A stretch of DNA of 64,000 nucleotides. Origin: Atriophallophorus winterbourni. Taxonomy: Eukaryota > Platyhelminthes > Trematoda > Plagiorchiida > Microphallidae. Below the pieces are notes generated by a model, which was not told where the DNA came from, ran no database searches, and saw nothing but the letters and a program-made list of their open reading frames with translations. The DNA lies in the NCBI GenBank assembly GCA_013407085.1, contig JACCGJ010019336.1:1-64000 (forward strand). Reading direction: 5' to 3'. Numbering within the stretch: the stretch's first letter is position 1; each line of letters opens with the position of its first letter. A program made the translations under genes and the position numbers. Of the stretch, positions 49,625 to 60,319 are shown in pieces.

Positions 49625-49875
49625 GCAAATTTAAGCGATATTTGGAGAATAAGTAGTTTATTTTTGTGACTACTCATCCGTGCCAAGCCCATCGAGGTAT
49701 TCACAAAGTTCATCACGACGGTCAATTATGGAAGCACTGGGCTCGAGTTTCGCTCACAATTGAGCTCATCAGCAGTGCATATCCACCGCTTCGGGGGTGG
49801 GATTCGAACCCCCGACTATCACCATTGTAGTCCCACGCCATAACGAACCTGGGTACCGTTCTCAACCATTGACCG
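49625..49875 (-). mobile_element. tRNA-derived SINE carrying a hammerhead ribozyme core (Sm-alpha-like)
   Basis: On the - strand the head has a perfect pol III B box (GGTTCGAATCC, 49800-49810) within a tRNA T-arm-like GGGGGTTCGAATCCCACCCC. A plausible A box (TGGTTGAGAACGG, 49856-49868) lies about 46 bases upstream. The body then carries a hammerhead core (49729-49785) and an AT-rich tail ending near 49625. Part of the tail recurs at about 50060-50140. Known biology: the Schistosoma Sm-alpha SINE-like repeats combine a pol III promoter with a hammerhead ribozyme in this order. Element ends are estimated, since no target-site duplication was confirmed. Confidence 0.8.
49729..49785 (-). ncRNA. 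Hammerhead ribozyme core (type I), probably impaired
   Basis: Read on the - strand: stem I 5' strand UGGA-UAU-GCACUG, core CUGAUGA (49766-49772), stem II GCUCA/UGAGC with loop AUUG (49752-49765), core GAAA (49748-49751), a minimal stem III (CU-CG-AG), the cleavage site, then stem I 3' strand CAGUGC-U-UCCA. All ten stem I pairs and five stem II pairs are Watson-Crick. The stem I internal bulge and the short stem III are as in schistosome-type hammerheads. The base at position 16.1 (49741) is C rather than the usual U, so the cleavage triplet is GCC instead of a NUH such as GUC. That should abolish or greatly slow cleavage at the predicted site between 49740 and 49739. Confidence 0.8.
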
Positions 49876-50059
49876 ATCGCAAATAGCGTTATGAACTATT
49901 CTCCGGACTGAACAACTTTATGGCTTTGTTTGCCCGACCAGTCCAGAAGAGAGCCAGCCATATCTATTGTGGTCACCAAACGAACAGATCCTCCGTGCCA
50001 GTATTCCATCTCATACGGTGTTGTACGCTAACACTGATTAGATCTGATGAGCATTGTTG

Positions 50060-50140
50060 TTTAAGCGAAATTTGAGAATAAATTTATTGATATTTTTGAC
50101 TATCATCTGTGCCAAAAGCCCATCGAACTATTCGAAACAG
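50060..50140 (-). repeat. Second copy of the SINE tail
   Basis: About 75 bases match the tail of the hammerhead SINE, including GCCCATCGA and an AATAAA-containing stretch ending in the TTTAAGCGA block. The tRNA-like head and ribozyme are absent; the adjoining 50.14-50.25 kb sequence is different. Confidence 0.6.
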
Positions 50141-51177
50141 ATATTTAGTTCTTCACTCTACTATCCAAGCCGCCTTCGAGTGTGGCCCAAGTTACTAGCG
50201 AGCTGGTATTACTCAGCAGATTGTTCACAAAAACAATAAACGGAATAGTCCTTTGTCATTATGTAAAAAGTTAATGTTGATTGAAAAATTCGTTAGATCA
50301 ATGAATGCCACAATGATTTAAAATGGCACAACTATAAAAACGATAAAGTAGCCTCATTCATGAGCCTCAAACCATCTTTCAAATTGAGGCACTATGTAAC
50401 GAACCATACCTACTTTCATGATATGTCAGTTAACAAGTTACTGACATTACGTGTATTCATTTCGTTCCAAAGCATCGCGCAAACCCTGTGGAGTAACTGC
50501 ACCTCACAACCTATTTCCGTATAAATTGCCATGCTTATCTATACTTGGTAGGTTGGATTACTGGGTTTCGAAATAAAATCTTTTTAGAACATTCACTTGT
50601 GTTTTCGGAGAGGTTATTCTTATTTATACACTACTCAACAAAACCCTGTTGCTTCAGATTTCAAAGAAAGTCCATCCAATCGTGGACAGTTATCGGCTAA
50701 CCCTTCAAAGACATGCTAGGCATCCCTTGCTTTTAGAACTTTGTTTATAGGGAACCCACATAGGAAAGTGAAACATAACACTCGCACTATACGATATTCC
50801 AAACACATTAACATTGTTTTATTTAATACGTTATCATCGCATCATATCAAGCGCAACTTCGGCCGAGCATGTTTCAAAATTAGTACCATAATGACGATTC
50901 CTTCACACAATTCTTGTTTCATTAACTTATTGCACACTGCTCACTTTAGACATGAGGATTAATAATTAAACGGTGGATTGCCTTAGGATGTCACTCAACT
51001 AATTCTGATAAAATATAGCTGACCTTGACGAGCTTGTGAGCAGGAATTTCAGCTGGGGGGAGAATATGGCAATGAAAAAAGGAAATCACCTACCGTATGA
51101 CATCTATCTAACACGTACGGGTAGAATCCGTGAGTAACTAAATAGCGTTATTGGATAAAACAACAAAATTTGGGTAC

Positions 51178-51183
51178 TTTATT
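51178..51183 (-). terminator. Candidate polyadenylation signal of the RNF144-like gene
   Basis: TTTATT on the + strand (AATAAA on the gene strand) lies about 300 bases after the stop codon. The function is inferred from position. Confidence 0.4.
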
Positions 51184-51478
51184 GATTTGATTGTAGAAAG
51201 TTTTGTTAAATAGAAGAATGTCAATGAAAACAATTGAAAGAATGAAATAAACTCCAAAGAATGTGGTTTTCACTATAAAAAAACTGAGTTTGGGAAAATT
51301 CTCTTACAGAAAAGTATTTTTTTGGAAAGACGTAATTCATATCGCATTCAAAAATAGCGCCGAGTAGTAAAGTTTCGTGTTAAAAGAAAAAGTAAATAAA
51401 GGTTATCGCTCAAAAGTTAAGAACGCACGGATTGCACAAGTAGACTAAGGCAAGAGATTCGTCATTGAACGTCAAAAT

Positions 51479-51814
51479 TCAGACACGATCTGCAGAACTC
51501 GACTCTATGTCATTGATTTTTTCTATCGCCTCGTCTTCGAGAGATTGATGCGATTCGTGGTCATCAGAATCTTGCCAGTGAATGTCAGCAGCCGCCGCCG
51601 CAGCAGTGGGTCCCGTGGGAATTGGCCCGCCTGGTTCGGGAAAGAAACGAGGAAGTTCCCCTTGCGTTGGATTCGCATTCTTTCCTCCCAGATGACGCCG
51701 CTTGCGTTTGAACAGACGACGCCATTTCGTGCAGATGATAAACGGCGAAAAGATTATGATGAAAGGCACCGCGAAAATCACTAGAATGCCCGCTCCAGTA
51801 AGCAACGCAATCAG
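51479..51814 (-). CDS. RNF144: RNF144-type RBR E3 ubiquitin ligase, final exon (transmembrane anchor and tail)
   Basis: Begins after a GTTTGTATAG acceptor and encodes 111 residues plus stop. The first ~25 residues are strongly hydrophobic (LIALLTGAGILVIFAVPFII) and align residue for residue with the VVGIFAGFGLLLLVASPFLL transmembrane anchor of vertebrate RNF144. This anchor holds the ligase in membranes. A basic cluster (KWRRLFKRKRR) follows. The tail is then longer than in vertebrates, with a Pro/Gly-rich stretch, a run of six Ala and an acidic Ser-rich end. Phase 0 joining with the exon at 60320 gives an uninterrupted match across the junction, which is the main evidence that the 8.5-kb intron is real. 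Confidence 0.9.
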   Translation of the reverse strand: MIALLTGAGILVIFAVPFIIIFSPFIICTKWRRLFKRKRRHLGGKNANPTQGELPRFFPEPGGPIPTGPTAAAAAADIHWQDSDDHESHQSLEDEAIEKINDIESSSADRV

Positions 51815-52544
51815 CTATACAAACGGTTGCAAAGAGTGATAAGAATGAATAAAGCAACCACAAAAATGAGAATTCAATGCATAACTGTGTTCAAAGCTGA
51901 AATTTGTGAGCCGGATAAGGTAGACATGAACATAGAAACACTATTCCGTCGTATAATGGTCTTATTAACAGGTATAACATGTATCCCAAACCGCAATTTT
52001 GATGATAACATGAGAATATGTAAGATTGCTAATTAGCGGAACGAGACAATGATCAGCAAATGATGGATAAAAATGGTATACAGTGGATGCAAAATATTTT
52101 ATACAATGCGCCTGAAATTACGTGAAAACGAATACTAAGTTGGATAAAGTTATAACCCCGTGGACGGTGATAAAAATGTAGCTAGTTTAAATATTAATTC
52201 TATACAATTATTTATAATCTTTGCAACTAAACAAAGATGTGGAACACTTTAAGCATTTCTAGTAGCTTACATCGATCCTGGACAAAAACAACAAACGCAA
52301 CAATAGCGACGAAGAGAGAAATAGGGCATGAGTTTGTGAATTCAAAATGAACATTCATGGGTAATTTTACACCCGATAATCTGAACACAGCATTAAAGAC
52401 CAAGTGTTCCTACAACTGAACAGATTAAGCGTTCTAGCGAGGTAATAAAATTAAACGATAAGAGCAGGAACAAAGATCGTTTAACAAAGGATAAATAGAA
52501 GCATAAGGAAAAGCGGCATACGAGTCGAATTGATTTGCCAGTGA

Positions 52545-54256
52545 ATGTTGGCGTCCTTCTTCGGTCCATGTCGACCAATCGTATGATTGCTTTCATGTTC
52601 CACAGCTTTTCGAATGACTAAACAGTCCTATTCGGGAGGAACAATCTCTGCTGCAACGCTCCCAACGATAGAATAACTCGGTCGAACGACGTCAGTTGCA
52701 TGACGACGGCGTAATCAGCGTTCACCAGCCAAGATCTGTATCTGCTCCATCCCCAAAATGCAGAGGACGCTTTATACGATTCCTCCAATGTGATCAGTCA
52801 AGATAATATTCTTCCCTACTCGCAGGGGCAATACCAAGAGCTTTCATATCATTTTTACAAACGTCTTTGTACCACAAGTGTGGTCTGCCCAATGGTTGAC
52901 TTCCCAATTGCAACTCATCATAGAGTAGATCTTTCGGAATACGACCATTTTCCATTCTGTAGACATGACCAAACCACCGGAGGCGGCGCTGTCGCAATAG
53001 GGTGAATATGCTCTGTAGACCAGCTTTTGAAAGCACTTCAGTATTACTCACTCTCTCCATCCACGATATGTTCAAGATACGACGGATGCTTCGTAGATGA
53101 AAAGCATTCAGCTTCCGTTCGTGTAATCGTGAATGGTCTAGGTTTCATTACCTTACAGTAAAGCATTTAGTACGGACGCGCTGTATACCATCATCTTTGT
53201 TTTTACAGTAAACTTGCGGTTACCCTAAACACGAGAGTTCAAACAGGACAGAATGACAGCTGTTCTGACAATCCGCTTATCAATCTCCGTGTCTAGCGAG
53301 AGGTTATCCGCAATGGTTGAACCAAGGTGTGTGAACTGATGTACTGATTCAAGCTGACAGTGTCCAACAGTGATGTTTGAATGCGATACAATACATTCAA
53401 AAGCAGAGGAAAGAAAATGCCGAACAGCGTGGGGGCAAGAACACGCCCTTGTTTGACGCCTCGGCGAATTTCAAATGTCGCTGAACTGAAACCGCTAAAA
53501 TGGACAGAACCTTTCATGCCAGAGTCGAACGAAATAACGAGTTTGAGCAGTCTTGGGGGGTAGTCTATCAATTCGAGCATTTTGAAGAGAGCCTCCCTGC
53601 TGACGTAGTCGAATGCTTTGGTTAAACCAATAAAACAGCGTATAATGCCACACGTTGTTCCCGACACTTTTATTGAAGTTGTCTCAGTGAGAAAATCATG
53701 TCAAGGGTTCATCATTCCACTGCGAAGCCACATTGAGATTCAGAGTAAACTCTATCAGACAAAACTGTAAGATTTTAGCAAACAATTTGCTTACAACATT
53801 CAGAAGGGATATTCCTCTGTAATTGTTGCAGTCGCCTCTATCACCCTTATTCTCAAATAGCGTGATGATCTCCGTGTCAAGCATCTCTTGTAGGACACAC
53901 TCCTCTTGCCAGCACTAAAAAAGCAAATGGTAAAGAGGCTGTATTAATGCTGTTCCACAGTATTTGACGAGCTCACGTGGAAATCCGTCGTCACCAGGGG
54001 CCTTCCCATTCGCTAAGTGGTCGATTGCCCTATTCCGCTCATCAAGAATAGTGGGAGTATCAAGATGTTCAGTGGTTGGCAACCGCTCAATGGTTTGGTT
54101 CCTTTTCCAAATCTGTCTAGGCATGGACAACCTGACAGTATCTCGGCCCACGCGCAGAATTTGACTGTGCAGTAATTTGCTTGGATCAGGTTTGTGATTC
54201 CATACAGATCTACAGTACAAAGGATTTAAAAATCCTAGCGGTGCCGGGTCTTGCAT
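52545..54256 (-). mobile_element. RTE-like non-LTR retrotransposon fragment (RT to 3' end)
   Basis: Pieces on the - strand: 54256-53915 (ANGKAPGDDGFPRELVKYCG), 53884-53696 (NNYRGISLLNVVSKLFAKIL), 53667-53293 (FIGLTKAFDYVSREALFKML and GVKQGRVLAPTLFG), then HQFTHLGSTIADNLSLDTEI, and 53140-52794 (HLRSIRRILNISW and RQRRLRWFGHVYRMENG). This is the RTE-clade order. The catalytic YADD box between GVKQG and the FTHLGS segment has been deleted. The 3' untranslated part (52545-52793) recurs as truncated tails elsewhere. It lies in the 8.5-kb RNF144 intron, same strand. Confidence 0.85.
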
Positions 54257-54394
54257 TTCGCATCTTGATGATATGGGACACTGGGTAGAATTGAGAACTC
54301 GTTAATTTGAGCGATTTTTGTGTACACCATTTGGATCTCAAACAGAGGGTGAAACGAAAGTATATGTTCGTATGAATGCGTGATGATGCAGTTC

Positions 54395-54606
54395 TTCTGT
54401 ACTACGCAGCTGATACCGTGCTAAACTGATTTACCACCGGTACTTAGCTGCATGCGGAATCAAGCTGGAATCATACCAGCTTTTCAAGTTTAATTTCTCA
54501 TATGCCCAGACCTGGGAAAACGGACAGTAATTTGAACTACGTGCAGTCTATGATGGTGCTCGAGTTTGTCTGGATCAGGTTTGTGATTTCATACATACAT
54601 ATGTTC
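54395..54606 (-). repeat. Family C repeat copy
   Basis: TGTACTACGCAGCTGATACC, CCACCGGTACTTAGCTGCATG, CTACGTGCAGTCTATGATGG and TGGATCAGGTTTGTGATTTC match the order of the 62.5 kb copy. Confidence 0.7.
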
Positions 54607-54754
54607 AAAGCAAAGTATTAAATGATAATGAGCGTGCTTTAGTTTGCCACAAAATGGCGTAATCCAGTATTCTACGATAGCCATGAAAGATTGATATGTT
54701 TTGTAGTCTTACCACAGAACTAAGTGAATGAAAAATTGTGCGTAAGCAAACATC

Positions 54755-54883
54755 ATGGATTTAGACAACGAAGATTGCGTGGAAGCTTGCTTTTCCAGTC
54801 TTGGAAATTTAGCAAACGGAGATTCGTTTTATAGTGGAACTGATGCCTCATGCGTTAAGGACTGTTTTTCAGACGAAGAATGA
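54755..54883 (+). CDS. Hypothetical 42-residue acidic peptide with two CX3C motifs
   Basis: The frame begins MDLDNEDCVEACFSSLG and ends ASCVKDCFSDEE before TGA. It has four Cys arranged as C-x3-C, 20 residues, C-x3-C, and nine acidic residues. Small Tim-type mitochondrial chaperones use twin CX3C motifs, but with 11-16 residues between them and other conserved positions that I do not see here. It has no signal peptide. It sits on the opposite strand inside the RNF144 intron, between repeats. Codon choice looks coding-like, but a chance frame is quite possible. Confidence 0.25.
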   Translation: MDLDNEDCVEACFSSLGNLANGDSFYSGTDASCVKDCFSDEE

Positions 54884-55427
54884 CAAACGCGAAACTCCCT
54901 TTTCAGTTAGTAAACAGTTTACGCTTAGCTGGAAAAGTGCCTAAATTTGTGATTATGTGGTTGAAATGATAAACACATCCATTAAATGTAGTGGGAAGGT
55001 TCAAATTCATGTTGTAAGTCTTCAGTGTGTGCGATGCGACTTTGTACAAACTCGTCGTATATTGTTGAGATTATAAGGTGACGAGACGTGTGATTTCGTT
55101 CATGGTATGAATAGCTCAAAACCACGAGAGTCATGCCTTTAAGTGTCACAAGTACAACGCCTCACCGTATCCACACGCCTCGTGCTCATTTATAAGAGCT
55201 GTTGATTCGTGTAACGCGCCGTTCGCGGTGGATTTGCAAATCCTTCAAGGAGCACGTAGACACCTGAAACCGTCGGGAAGATGTGCCATATAGGGCAAGA
55301 TGTCTTTGAATGAAATCCCCCTTGAACAATGTTGCTCAGTTGTCGATCCTCTATCACTTAAGGAAAAGAAAGCTTTGAAGCGGATCGCAGGAAGCAATTG
55401 CCTAAAGCACAACGGACGTGCGATCGT

Positions 55428-55612
55428 GTTTGACTTGATTTGCCACCGGTAGTTGGCTGCGTGCGGAAAACCACTGGAGTCTCACTACCAGTTTGGTTTA
55501 TATCTGTCTGGGCATGAGCAGAGTATTTCTGCGTGCAGCTTAGTACTGGTGGCAAATCAATTTAACACGGTGTTAGCTGCGATGTAGAGAACTAATGCAC
55601 GATTGCACATCC
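55428..55612. repeat. Family C inverted pair
   Basis: A - orientation piece (ATTTGCCACCGGTAGTTGGC ...) is followed by a + orientation piece (CTTAGTACTGGTGGCAAATC ...), giving arms of about 30 bases around an ~85-base centre. Confidence 0.65.
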
Positions 55613-55638
55613 ATGGGGTATAGGTAGTTCGGAATGGA

Positions 55639-55930
55639 TCAATATGAATATCCACATGAAAAGTAACAGCGAGGAAGAACGCGCCCTTGTTTGACACCTC
55701 GGTGAATTTCAAATGTCTCTGAACTGAAACCGCTAAAATGGACTGAACCCTTCATGCCAGAGTGGAGCGAAATAACGAGTTTGAGCAGCCTCGGGGGGCA
55801 GCCTATCAATTCAAGCATCTTGAAAAGAGCCTCCCTGCTGACGTAGTCGAATGCTTTGGTTAAACCAATAAAACAGCGTATAATGCCATACGCTGTTCCC
55901 GACACTTTTATTGAAGTTGTCTCAGGGAGA
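55639..55930 (-). pseudogene. RTE-like reverse transcriptase fragment, second copy
   Basis: The frame contains IIRCFIGLTKAFDYVSREAL, FKMLELIGCPPRLLKLVI and GVKQGRVL, nearly identical to the 53.3-53.7 kb copy. The sequence leaves the RTE match on both sides, so only about 300 bases remain. Confidence 0.8.
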
Positions 55931-55931
55931 A

Positions 55932-56010
55932 GAGTTGACTTCAGGTCCAGTGGAAGAAGATGCCTTAATGGCAGTTTCACATCGGTCTGAGGAAGCGTGC
56001 CATAAAAACT
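55932..56010 (+). repeat. 79-bp direct repeat, left copy
   Basis: GAGTTGACTTCAGGTCCAGT onward matches 57744-57822 with about three differences. Confidence 0.85.
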
Positions 56011-56831
56011 GTGTACACGCGAAGTGATCCGATCGCTGATACATGTACACATACATTAAAACATAAATTTAATTGGGATTGAGGACTAACTGATCCACCA
56101 ATAAAGCAAAACAAAGAGAAGAAAATCTAGTAGCACCGGAGTGTATTCGCTGAATGCCGAAATCAGTGAACGCAAACATAATTTCATTTGGCAGGAGCTG
56201 AGTCCGAATATACGCCAGATTTCATTAGATCCATTAGCATAGACGACAAATCAGTATCATGCATGCTCATTAGCATTGGTACAGTTTCGGCTAAGCAATC
56301 TGGGTGTGCTAGAATGAGTGCATGTCTAGCAATATCTCGTGGCGTGAAACCAAACGACAAAAGCTATTAGCGAAATCGCTAATGACCAATCGAATAACGG
56401 CCGCGATAATCGAATAAAAACACCGTGAGGCGTCGCATCACTAAATGTTGATTGACTAACACTAGTTTGGATTCATCAAAAATCGCTAGATACCTATATT
56501 CTTTCAATGTGTCAGTGCATGTGTATAAGCGACGATCAACTCATGTGTGTGACGCCTACAATTCGGTTGTGTTTGGGATGTAAAAAGCTTATAAATGAGA
56601 AACTGAGCTTTTGGGGAAAAGATTAATCAAGTGGAAACCGAGAAGTCGAAATGTGGAACGGAATTCCAGTGATGTATAAGTGTTATATTCGAGGCACACC
56701 GAAGTTATCATCGGCAGGTATCCAAATACCGACATGGAAAACGCTACTGCAAGCAACTTGCTGCATGTACTATAACTCTTGGAGCAGTGCTGGAACCAGT
56801 GTAACGCAATGCTGACAGAAAGAAGACACCT

Positions 56832-57540
56832 TTGAAACCGGAACACGGAACAGCATGCAGTGACCAGTTATCAGGATTTCATGAGGAGAACTTCAACCTT
56901 GAGAACTTAATAAAGTCGGTTGTTATCAATGTTAAAGTAGTTAAAGACGTCACGCAATTCGTCTACCTCGGCAGCCTTGTTTCAATAAGTGGTGGCACGG
57001 ACGAAGTCATAGTCGCCAGAATCGGCAAAGCAAGATACGCGTTCATAGCTTTGAAACCCATTTGGCAGTCGAAGGTCCTATCAAAACGCACGAAACTCCA
57101 TATATTCAGAAGTAACGTCAAATCCGTGCTACTCTATGGATCGGAAATCTGGCGAGTGACAGCAAAGTCTTCTGGCAGCTTGCAATCATTCCACGATAAT
57201 TGCCTTCGTCGAATTATTTGGGTAAAATGGCCAGAAAAGGTAAGGAATCAAGACCTGTGGCAGATTGCTGCTGATGATCCGATCGTTCAGCAGATCAGTA
57301 GAAGAAAGTGGAGATGGGTTAAGCAAACTTTGCGGAAACCTTATGATGACATCACGCGTCATGCTCTGGTATAGAACCAAATCGGGAAGAGACTGGTCGG
57401 ACGCCCAAGGCTATCTTAGAAGCGCTCGTGGGAAGAGGAAATTCGCAAGTGTGGACTTAACTGGAACGACATTGAACTAGCTGTTATGGACAGATCAAAC
57501 TAAAGACAAGTTGCCGAGGCCCTATGTTCCTCCAGGAACT
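56832..57540 (+). pseudogene. C-terminal part of another RTE-like non-LTR retrotransposon
   Basis: A 180-codon frame reads TQFVYLGSLVSISGGTDEVI, ARIGKARYAFIALKPIW, SNVKSVLLYGSEIWR, LRRIIWVKWPEKVRNQDLW and WRWVKQTLRKP, the typical RT-to-C-terminal stretch of this group. It continues in another frame to about 57540. The orientation is opposite to the 53 kb element, and it is a separate family. It lies antisense in the RNF144 intron. Confidence 0.85.
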
Positions 57541-57743
57541 CAAGGGATTAAGTCAAGTAAGTCAAAGTTATCAAGTCCGAGTTGAAAAGGCTGGAAAAAA
57601 CCCAAATGTTTTTATGCAGCTGCGATGAGCCACAACCACCAAGGTCAACCGGAAGAAATGCAAAAATGAAAGAGTTTATTAACAACGGAAAAAGCGCATT
57701 TATAATAATCCTTTTGAGTACAACACAGTATTAAAATGCCTCA

Positions 57744-57822
57744 GAGTTGACTTCAGGTCCAGTGGAAGAAGATGACTTAATGGCAGTTTCACATCGGTCT
57801 TAGGAAGCGTGCCATAAAACTG
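57744..57822 (+). repeat. 79-bp direct repeat, right copy
   Basis: Same sequence and orientation as 55932-56010, 1.8 kb apart, on either side of a + strand non-LTR fragment. Confidence 0.85.
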
Positions 57823-58556
57823 TTGAGCAGTTGTGCGTGACCGTCATGAGTATCGACTGAACGGCCTTGGAAAGTAGGTTGCCAGAACAAATAGATGTGG
57901 ACAACAATGCTTGGCATTATGCTCAAAGATTAGTAATAATATTTAAAAAAACGCAGTCTAAGGTCTCCCGGAAACAGCATGTTCAACTAGATCTAAGTCT
58001 CGTCCGGTGTGACCAGATAAAGCGCTTACCACATACGAAATCGCACCAGAACACAGTGTTGAAGAACTATTATTATTTTCCTCAAAAACTCGTTATAACT
58101 TATAATTTATGATTGTCGATTCTGATTGGTCCATTTTGTCGACCAGTATAATGGCTTTTTGGCCAGAGACGATAAAGCTCGTTGTCTAAACGGCCTGCCT
58201 TTGTTCTTGCTACAGGTAGTGTTGGGTTAGTTAGTCAATTGTGACTAGCAGCATAAAGGTTTTCAGTGTTAAACATTTTGGGTAATTAATATTTGGGTTC
58301 TACTCGGGTAATATATAACACACAGGTGCAAAGTTGACGTTTCACCAGAATCAAGTCGATCTGTTAACAATTAGAGCAGACATTCACAGCTTAGCTAAGC
58401 GATTTATATCCCGCTGATTTAACCTGGAATTCTCATCAAGGCTCCGTTCCAGAAAACCTAAGCCAAATACAATTCTCATTGATAGTTTTGACGGCACTAA
58501 ACCCGAACTTACACCTTTGTAGAGATACTATAAACGTGATCAAACAGACTATATGG

Positions 58557-58700
58557 CCTGATCCAGGCAAAGTACCGCACAAGTACAGACTGCACGTTGG
58601 CTTAGATACTGTCAGGTTGCCAGGCCTTGAGAGATATGGGAAATGATAATCGAAATGAGATTGTTAGTGAAACTCCGGCGTGTTTCCAAAGACTATTGAG
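58557..58700 (+). repeat. Family C repeat copy
   Basis: CCTGATCCAGGCAAAGTACC, GGCTTAGATACTGTCAGGTT and GTGAAACTCCGGCGTGTTTC match family C in + orientation. Confidence 0.7.
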
Positions 58701-59270
58701 CACTAGAAACTGGTTAGAGCGCATAAATCACTGGGTCGAAATCCAAATAATTTTCGTAGTACATAAGATGGTATCATGAATCAAGCTTACAACAACACCC
58801 TCTTTGGCGACCTAATTACTGACAAAAACTAGCTGATGGATAAATGGACGGAGCATTTTCCCTGCATTTGCATGTCCTCCTGTTCCATTGAAGAATTGAA
58901 TATTTACAAACAATAAAAAGTCATGATACTGCTTTCGTTATTCATAAGCTCGATATAGCAATGGGTTGTTTAGATAAATAAATGGAATGAGACACGCCAG
59001 ATGCTCGCTGTAAAAGCAATCAACATTGCTCATTCCCAAACACAATTCCAGTCGCATATGTGTGGATTTTATAGGTATGTACAGATTTTGACCTGGCAAT
59101 TATTACGCACAGCCTAGAGTTCTCGATTATTGGACCATCAACATAGTTTATCCATGTCGCCGTTAACCAGTACAACATTCCATCTATCTCAGTCCCAGTA
59201 TTGCGTTCACGCCTTCCTAATCACTCCCATCAATGATTGAATTGGCAGAGAATGTGTTAATGAATGAAAG
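58701..59270. other. Intronic sequence, nothing recognised
   Basis: Between two family C copies inside the large RNF144 intron. No coding frame or RNA motif is supported. Confidence 0.5.
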
Positions 59271-59274
59271 AAAG

Positions 59275-59505
59275 CACAAGCCTGATCCAGGTAAAGTGCC
59301 GCATAGCCAGAGACTTCAGACTGAAAGTGGGCTAAGATACTGTCAGGTTGCCCAGGCCTAGACAGACATGAGGAAGAAAAAGGAACAGGAAGTGAGACTC
59401 CAGCCTGTTTCAGCATGCAGCTCACTAACTCTGGATAATCAATTTAGCACGGTGTTAGCCGCATAGCACAAAGTACTGCACGATTGCACCTCCGTGCAAT
59501 GCTTG
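59275..59505 (+). repeat. Family C repeat, near full length
   Basis: GCCTGATCCAGGTAAAGTGC, GGGCTAAGATACTGTCAGGT, GTGAGACTCCAGCCTGTTTC, AATTTAGCACGGTGTTAGCC and GCACGATTGCACCTCC span the whole unit. Confidence 0.8.
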
Positions 59506-60319
59506 AAATTCGCGTGTGTGGTACGTGCAGGGTGATTATAAAGAGAAAAATTATGGTATAAAGCATGCGCGTACAAAATACTTTTCTACATGAAATCAAA
59601 ACTTGAAACAACCATGCAAGGCATGAATGAAATTTAAATGCATTCAATATGCGAAGCATCCATTACGCCTTGAAGCAGTGCAAAAAAGCAACTTGAATCT
59701 GGTCTGGAATGTTCTAGAACGAAGAATGGCAACAATTCGAATGATTAAGCGAAATCACTGGAATAGCCAAGATTGTAAAAGCCACCGGTTGCGTACCCTT
59801 CCATTGTTCTGAGTAATTATAAAACGGAGTGGATGGTGAGATGGTTGCACCGATTTTCGTTACCAGTCTAACAACAAGACGTATTTCATATGATTTCCAG
59901 TAAGCTGTTTGGGGTTTATAAACAAAAAGTGCAGTACTTCGTGCGTAGTGCGAATCATGGTGAAATTTGTGGAATACACTATTACTCCCATTAAAGTAAG
60001 GCGGTGTTGTGGATTACAAAATCATGTGCAGGAAATGTATACTTATGTTCTGCGTCGACGGACAGAGACTAGGAAACAAACCCAGAAAAGTAGGATCGAA
60101 TAATAGAACCAAATAGAATGGTGTAAAAAATGAGACCGCAAATATACACTTATTACATTCACGTACTAGTTAATCCGTTCGGCATGACGTGAGGTCATCG
60201 GCAAACTTTTTGAGATGACACGATCGGATCATGCGGAAAAAGTATGATTAGCAAATATTATTGCGAACGGAGAAACTAATCCTATGTAGAAAACACGTTT
60301 GTAATCGTGAAAAACTCAC

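Noticed and set aside
49800..49868. A genuine tRNA gene on the - strand
   Set aside because: The B box and T-arm are good, but the acceptor and D-arm stems do not form a complete cloverleaf, and the sequence runs on into a ribozyme and AT-rich tail. It is the head of a SINE.
50045..50075. CTGATGAGC...GCGAAA on the + strand near the SINE tail
   Set aside because: Only two possible stem II pairs and no stem I or III partners were found. It is a chance match.
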